A stretch of 64,000 nucleotides of DNA from NCBI RefSeq assembly GCF_013155365.1, contig NZ_JABJRA010000005.1:326854-390853 (forward strand). Direction: 5' to 3'. Both the position numbers and the translations under genes were made by a program. Under the pieces are notes generated by a model. That model was given only the letters and a program-made list of their open reading frames with translations. It did no database searches and was not told the DNA's origin. The stretch is from Nocardioides sp. zg-DK7169. GTDB lineage: Bacteria; Actinomycetota; Actinomycetes; Propionibacteriales; Nocardioidaceae. Positions within the stretch are counted from its first letter, which is position 1, and the number at the start of each line of letters is the position of its first letter. Positions 60,162 to 64,000 of this stretch are shown in pieces.

Positions 60162-60689
60162 ATGAAACGACTTCTGCCCGTCCTCGCCGCCGGCGCGGCG
60201 CTGAGCCTCGCCGCCTGCTCCACGAGCAGCAACGACGGCGGATCCGCTGACCCCACCGACGTCCCGGCGGACGCCGCGGCCGCGGAGGCGGCTGCCTGGG
60301 CCGCGGCGATGGAGATGTTCACCAAGCGGGTGGCGCCCGACTCGCCGGTCTCGACGATGAACGAAGCCCTCGGCTGGAACACCGACACCGGATTCGCGGT
60401 CGTATCGCTCGAGAGGTCCGCCGGGGGCACCCCCTCGACGTTGTGCGCAACCTCGACGACCGACGAGGCGTACTTCGCCTACGACGCGGCGACCGAGGGC
60501 ACGGGCGCGGACGCGATCTCGACCGGCGCGCTGCGCGCAGGACCCGGCACCGCGTGCTCCTTCGACGACGCCGACGCCACCGGCCTGGTCACGTTCACCG
60601 TGCTTGGTGAGGACGAGGTCGAGGTCGACACCGTCAAGGGCGACCCGCCGCAGGCCCTCCTCGACCTGCTCTCGCTCACCGGCAACTGA
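60162..60689 (+). CDS. Putative lipoprotein of unknown function
   Basis: 175 residues. A signal peptide with lipobox LAAC (Cys19) is followed by a Ser/Asp/Ala-rich linker and a small alpha/beta domain (MEMFTKRVAPDSPVSTMNEA, then STLCATSTTDEAYFAYDAAT). Two cysteines in the mature part (PSTLC and GTACSF) could form a disulfide. GAGGAG precedes ATG 60162 at a good distance. I do not recognise a named family. It is the last gene with the regular style of the rest of the window. Confidence 0.75.
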   Translation: MKRLLPVLAAGAALSLAACSTSSNDGGSADPTDVPADAAAAEAAAWAAAMEMFTKRVAPDSPVSTMNEALGWNTDTGFAVVSLERSAGGTPSTLCATSTTDEAYFAYDAATEGTGADAISTGALRAGPGTACSFDDADATGLVTFTVLGEDEVEVDTVKGDPPQALLDLLSLTGN

Positions 60690-61294
60690 CGCCGCGCTGC
60701 GCCAGGACCCCTGGGCGGCAGCAGCCACGCCGGCATCGGCGCCGCGTGCCGACGATCGACGAATCTGAAAGGCGTTGACGCCCAGGTGTCGCGAACTTGC
60801 AACGTCCTTGACCGCGAAAATGAAACGCGCAGTGAGGCTCTCAGCGCCTACAACCCGGACCACTACGTTCCCGCAGGCGGATCGCCGGACCGCTAAGAGT
60901 GCTCTGCTGCAGCACGGTGGACTCCATGAAGGGATTCGCGAAGCAGACAGGCCCCTCCGCGGCACCGTAATGAGCGCTCATGCGACCTCGTCTGCGCTCC
61001 ACGGCCTTGCGGGCTCGACCATTCTTGTCATCGCGATGCTCGTTCTCGCCTTCACCTCCGAGCATGAGCGCTCAAGAAGATTCACAAGCGGACCTTCGGC
61101 CACGAAGGAGTGGCGACTGCAGAGTCCCTTCAGCCGCCAAGGAGTTGCTTCCATCAGATCTGCGCGTGCTTTCCTGCGCTGCGGACGGGCGGCTGGTGCC
61201 CCGGTTTTCTTCCTCGCTGCTGCGCATCGGACATCCGTCGCCCTAGTAGTCAGCAACGCTCGCTCCTGCGATCGGCTGCCCACCGCCGACGGGC
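60690..61294. other. Long gap without a supported gene
   Basis: About 600 bases with weak coding bias and lower GC. Short open stretches exist, including a possible single membrane helix (STILVIAMLVLAF) around 61015-61050 and a 36-residue frame from GTG 60786 ending LSAYNPDHYVPAGGSPDR at 60896. None has start signals or neighbours that justify a gene. It may be decayed island DNA. Confidence 0.55.
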
Positions 61295-62146
61295 TCATCT
61301 GGCTGACGGCCCTTCGCCGTCTGGCCGACGGAGCGGAGCCAGGAAGGCAGCCAGTTCCCGGGCTGCTGCTCGCGTCTCGTCGGGCAGCGTGCTGTCGTTG
61401 CTCATCATCCGCAGATACGACAGAGCGTCGCCGTACCTGCGAGCCGCAGCAGTGCGCTGGTCCGTGCCGTTCAACAACGTCTTCGCTCGCTTGTTGACGC
61501 CTCGCGGCGGTACGACACCGTCGAAGTCGAAGGTGAACAACGCGATCCCGTTGGCGCCGGCGTACGCGATCGCCTCCTTGGTGTAGCGCGACGAGGTGAA
61601 GAACAGTCCTTCGGTGCCTGGGCGTCGGGCGCCGTTGAGCCGCTGGATGTCAGGGCGCCCGATCGCCTGGTTCGCATACCGCTTGACCTGGACCGAGAAG
61701 CCCCTGGAGACGACGTCGATCCCTTCGTCGCGCCCACCCGACGTGACCTTCACCTTGTTCGCTCCGAGCACGGTGCGCAGCACGACCGCGACGTACTGCT
61801 CCGCTGACCGCGGCCCGGCGGTCGCGTGGTCGATGGGCGGGAACTTGTGCGGGCTGGCCGCGATGGCCCGCTGATCCTCGGCTTCCTTCTGCGCCGCTGC
61901 CTTCTGCGCGGCCCTCTCGGCGGCAGCGGCTTCGACTGCGGCCAGACGGGCCTGCTCGGCTGCCCTCTTCTTCGCCTTCTTCGACATCGGCGCGACGTTC
62001 ACCGCGGCCTGAATCGCCTCATGGACTGCCGCGTCCACAGCCTGCTGCCTGGCCCGCCCGTTCTCCCGTTCGCCCGCCCGACCGACCGCGCGAGCCGCCC
62101 CCTTCGAGACCGGCTTCGAGTTGGACTTCGAGTTCGGCGCGGGCAC
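61295..62146 (-). CDS. Mrr-type restriction endonuclease-like protein (PD-(D/E)xK)
   Basis: 283 residues. The N-terminal 95 residues are Lys/Ala/Arg-rich (SKKAKKRAAEQARLAAVEAA), probably a coiled coil or DNA-gripping tail. Residues 110-220 form the Mrr nuclease fold: AEQYVAVVLRTVLGANKVKV, GGRDEGIDVVS with the catalytic aspartate, and FSVQVKRYANQAIGRPDIQR with the Q-x-K of the PD-(D/E)xK site, then TSSRYTKEAIAYA. It may restrict modified DNA. GTG 62146 follows TAGGTC closely; ATG 61987 is a possible shorter start. No partner methylase is visible. Confidence 0.82.
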   Translation of the reverse strand: MPAPNSKSNSKPVSKGAARAVGRAGERENGRARQQAVDAAVHEAIQAAVNVAPMSKKAKKRAAEQARLAAVEAAAAERAAQKAAAQKEAEDQRAIAASPHKFPPIDHATAGPRSAEQYVAVVLRTVLGANKVKVTSGGRDEGIDVVSRGFSVQVKRYANQAIGRPDIQRLNGARRPGTEGLFFTSSRYTKEAIAYAGANGIALFTFDFDGVVPPRGVNKRAKTLLNGTDQRTAAARRYGDALSYLRMMSNDSTLPDETRAAARELAAFLAPLRRPDGEGPSAR

Positions 62147-62564
62147 CGACCTAGTTTCGCCGACCTCCTCCCCGACGGCATAGACACCCTGAACCGCCCC
62201 GGCCGCTCATCCGGCCACCGAACAACTCGCTCGCGCCTACCCGCGAACTGGTTTCCAGAGCGGAAGGGGCTGCTGCACGAACGGGTGACAGGTTTACAAC
62301 AGACCGGGGGCAGACCCCTATCGCGGAGATCCCCCCTTAGCGCATGCTCGTTCGCCGCGCGGTGACCAGGGCCCCGAAGGGTGCCGTGCCCAACAAGATC
62401 AACGCGATCCTCGACGGCGCCGCGTCCCCCGCATCCTCGTTGATACACGGCGTATCAGCGTACGCTGGCGAATCCGAACCGCGGAGGCCGTCATCGCCAC
62501 CACCTCCAGGCGCGCGCTGGTCGTCAGGGACGACACGCGTCGATCGGACTGGGGCGCGAGCGAC
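62147..62564. other. Gap before the HTH gene
   Basis: About 420 bases without a convincing gene. The last 70 bases encode in frame a plausible N-terminal extension of the HTH protein (LVVRDDTRRSDWGAS), but no start codon precedes it. Confidence 0.5.
62441..62457. promoter_or_regulatory. Operator candidate upstream of the HTH gene
   Basis: TGATAC-ACGGC-GTATCA has perfect six-base arms and lies about 110 bases before the HTH start, as expected for autoregulation of a toxin-antitoxin operon. Confidence 0.5.
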
Positions 62565-63005
62565 ATGCCGATCGGGCTCTTGGAGATCGCCACGAGCGCC
62601 CGGATCCGTCGGGCCCGTGAGCGCTTGGACCGACTGGAGGAGATGCACGACGCGCTGCGTCTCTCCGAGCACTACTCCCAGCGTGAGATCGCCGAGGTAC
62701 TGGGCACCACCCAGCCGCGTGTGCACCGCATGCTGAAAGCGATGGAAGGACGCTCCGCAGACGTCGAGACGCCCGAGGAGATCATCTTGCGCGCCATCGT
62801 CGCCGACGTCGACGGCCCCGAGCGCGAGCAGATGATCCAAGCGCTCATCGGCTACGACTACACCTTCCGCGAGTACGCCCCGGAACCGCTTGAGGGCGCC
62901 ATCGAAGGCACCTGGGACGAGGTCACTCACGCGTCCATGACCGGGCTTCTCTCCGAGGAGGAGTACGAGCGTGTCCGCGACGCAGTTCAACCACCGAGAC
63001 CGTGA
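62565..63005 (+). CDS. Helix-turn-helix protein, probable antitoxin-type regulator
   Basis: 146 residues. The helix-turn-helix is at about 25-60 (EHYSQREIAEVLGTTQPRVH, then RMLKAMEG). The second half is acidic and helical (PEEIILRAIVADVDGPEREQ, then YDYTFREYAPEPLEGAIEGT). ATG 62565 is the only start in frame, yet the 70 bases before it look coding, so the N-terminus may have lost its original start. The stop at 63003-63005 overlaps the frame of the next, frameshifted P-loop gene. HTH antitoxin followed by zeta-type toxin is the likely original arrangement. Confidence 0.75.
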   Translation: MPIGLLEIATSARIRRARERLDRLEEMHDALRLSEHYSQREIAEVLGTTQPRVHRMLKAMEGRSADVETPEEIILRAIVADVDGPEREQMIQALIGYDYTFREYAPEPLEGAIEGTWDEVTHASMTGLLSEEEYERVRDAVQPPRP

Positions 63006-63270
63006 CCGCGTCCATGCCGAGCGGACGCTCCTACGTGGCCGTCCGGCCCACTGGCGAACGCGCCGTCGAGCCTGGACGCCTTCCTTCGAGACCCAGCCCT
63101 CCAGCGCGCCATCATCAAGACCTACAGCGCCAGGCAGCCCAAGGTCCCCACCGAGGGGCGGGTCATCATCGTCACCGCCGGGCCACCCCGGCGTCGGGAA
63201 GTCGTACGCGCTGAGCCGCATCCTCGACGGCCACCGGCGCATCGACCCCGACAAGATCAAGGACATGCAC
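62971..63270 (+). pseudogene. Frameshifted zeta-toxin-like P-loop gene (fragment)
   Basis: A GTG at 62971 overlaps the end of the HTH gene and opens a frame starting SATQFNHRDRDRVHAERTLL. From about 63069 the coding signal is in another frame (SLDAFLRDPALQRAIIKTYS, then PTEGRVIIVTAGPP). At the CCCC run 63186-63189 one extra base shifts the frame again into GVGKSYALSRILDGHRRIDP. Repairing that base gives a proper Walker A, AGPPGVGKS, as in zeta-toxin/AAA-like kinases. The fragment stops at about 63270, where unrelated sequence begins. It is truncated and at least twice frameshifted. Confidence 0.65.
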
Positions 63271-63360
63271 ACTCGCCGACCGCAACCTCCGGGGTCAGCG
63301 CGAAGTACCAGGCGTCGTAGCCCTGGGGACGGTCGAGATGGTTGACGGACGCACGCTCAT
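63257..63360 (-). pseudogene. Possible remnant of a toxin or effector gene downstream of the antitoxin
   Basis: Downstream of the antitoxin stop on the same strand, a frame reads SVNHLDRPQGYDAWYFALTP then EVAVGECACP and ends at 63257. It has good coding bias but no start codon in frame, and its end lies inside the zeta-like fragment, so the two broken genes meet here. I do not recognise the family. Confidence 0.3.
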
Positions 63361-63725
63361 CCGCCGTAGGCCAACTGCTCTGCCGCGCCGAACGCGGCGA
63401 GGACCACCTCGGCCCCTTCGATCCCGCGCGTGCGGAGCACGTCGATGGGCCTGAGCCCTCCGAGGAACGCGTTCGGATTGAACGTCCAGTTCCGGGCGCC
63501 CATGCGCTCGAAGATCCGCGCGGCTCGCGAGGGGAGTCGCGCGAGGTCATTGAGACGGCTCTCCTGCTCAGGCGAAGGGGAGCCCGCCCCGTCGCGCCAC
63601 ATCGCCACCTGTTCAACGGGGACATCGAGGAGGTCAGCGACCACGACCAGAGAGTGGATCAGCGCGAGCACTGCCTCAGTGCGAGCCGAGACGCTGCACA
63701 CCAGGTGCCCACTCGACTGCCCCAT
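63357..63725 (-). CDS. Xre/MbcA/ParS-type antitoxin-like protein (DUF2384)
   Basis: 122 residues. The N-terminal half is helix-turn-helix-like (DLLDVPVEQVAMWRDGAGSP) and the C-terminal half is the DUF2384 domain (ARNWTFNPNAFLGGLRPIDV, then LRTRGIEGAEVVLAAFG). In the family this protein neutralises a RES-type or similar toxin encoded directly downstream. Here the downstream frame (63257-63360) is damaged, so the antitoxin is probably an orphan. ATG 63725 is the start; the end overlaps an ATG that may have begun the toxin. Confidence 0.75.
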   Translation of the reverse strand: MGQSSGHLVCSVSARTEAVLALIHSLVVVADLLDVPVEQVAMWRDGAGSPSPEQESRLNDLARLPSRAARIFERMGARNWTFNPNAFLGGLRPIDVLRTRGIEGAEVVLAAFGAAEQLAYGG

Positions 63726-63890
63726 CGCGATCCACGGTACGTCGCGGCGCTCTGTCGCTAGGGGCCCCAGGGGACGCCTCGCCGCATGCCGACGAGTCGG
63801 CGGCAGTCAGCCAGGCATGCCCCATCCCGGAGGCGGCGCAGACGGTTCGAAGGCTCCGCGCAGGTAGGTCCCAGGGACTGCCCCCGGTCT

Positions 63891-64000
63891 TGTTGACACT
63901 CGGGGTTTGCGGGGATCAGGCCGCTTCTGAGATCGCGTAGATCATCTCAAACTCGACCGGGGTGAGCTTGCCGAGGCCTCGTTGGCGACGCCGGCGGTTG
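63891..64000. mobile_element. IS3-family insertion sequence, right part only
   Basis: TGTTGACACTCGGGG at 63891 has the 5'-TG start common to IS3-family terminal repeats and lies 25 bases beyond the transposase stop. The element continues past the window edge. The other end is not visible. Confidence 0.65.
63916..64000 (-). CDS. IS3-family transposase, C-terminal end (OrfB/integrase)
   Basis: The last 27 codons read NRRRRQRGLGKLTPVEFEMI then YAISEAA and a stop. N-x-R-R-x-H/Q-x-x-L-G-x-x-T-P-V-E-F is the well-known ending of IS3-family integrase proteins after the catalytic DDE domain. The rest lies outside the window. Confidence 0.85.
   Translation of the reverse strand, partial: NRRRRQRGLGKLTPVEFEMIYAISEAA

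Noticed and set aside
60786..60896. A 36-residue frame ending LSAYNPDHYVPAGGSPDR
   Set aside because: The end looks protein-like, but there is no ribosome site, promoter or neighbour to support a gene; it could be a fragment of a lost protein.
62337..63272. A 311-residue minus-strand frame opposite the HTH gene
   Set aside because: It is antisense to a better-supported coding sequence and has no recognisable motif.

Overview
The window is a stretch of chromosome from a very GC-rich actinobacterium. Codon third positions are almost all G or C. Many genes overlap by ATGA or GTGA, and several starts lie 5 to 10 bases after a TAnnnT -10 hexamer, which suggests leaderless mRNAs. F420-type oxidoreductases, a DinB/mycothiol-type protein, a PadR-DUF1707 pair, a GH6 glycosidase and a MecA-type penicillin-binding protein fit the Nocardioidaceae, with Nocardioides as my best guess. 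That is inference from gene content, not a search.

Layout. 1-2553: a cut-off FAD oxidase diverging from a TetR gene coupled to glpD (glycerol 3-phosphate/ether-lipid type metabolism). 2631-5394: an overlapping trio of ECF sigma factor, DinB-like protein and LuxR regulator. 5551-8735: a DUF2332 protein, then an NfeD/flotillin membrane pair. 8831-13291: an aldehyde dehydrogenase, a possible short RNA, a penicillin-binding protein and an SGNH hydrolase, all genes on the minus strand. 13521-18251: DoxX-like protein, DEAD-box helicase and glmS. 18538-22018: a 54-residue small protein, YceI, GNAT, a luciferase-like oxidoreductase and a guanidine-III riboswitch controlling a guanidinium exporter. 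22068-27836: a hypothetical protein, HrpB helicase, and an overlapping PadR, DUF1707, acyl-CoA dehydrogenase operon. 28041-31733: an ABC-2 exporter with its own DesK/DesR-like two-component system. 31738-41767: M3 peptidase, GH6, MFS, an unusual zinc-ribbon SDR, DinB, an F420 oxidoreductase, and a GNAT coupled to a DUF429-RelA/SpoT fusion. 41938-48508: desaturase, secreted M28 peptidase with a CRP-type site, and a MarR/RND exporter pair. 48624-57047: short-chain fatty acid transporter, L-2-hydroxyglutarate oxidase, two DHFR-like proteins, M14 carboxypeptidase and two DUF2382 proteins, with three long perfect palindromes between genes. 57168-60689: cytochrome bd oxidase cydAB, a broken thioredoxin-like gene and a lipoprotein.

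From about 60690 to the end the window changes character. Intergenic space is larger, coding is broken, and the genes are an Mrr-type endonuclease, an HTH gene followed by a frameshifted zeta-toxin-like P-loop gene, an Xre/MbcA/ParS-type antitoxin with a damaged downstream frame, and the end of an IS3-family element. This looks like the eroding edge of a genomic island.

The most notable items are the DUF429-alarmone synthetase fusion (39959-41767), the guanidine-III riboswitch (21649-21689), the pair of matching 70-base palindromic elements (48531-48600 and 53276-53345), the SDR with a Cys4 knuckle and no catalytic tyrosine (36244-37767), and the damaged toxin-antitoxin cluster at the right end. 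No tRNA, rRNA or CRISPR array was seen.
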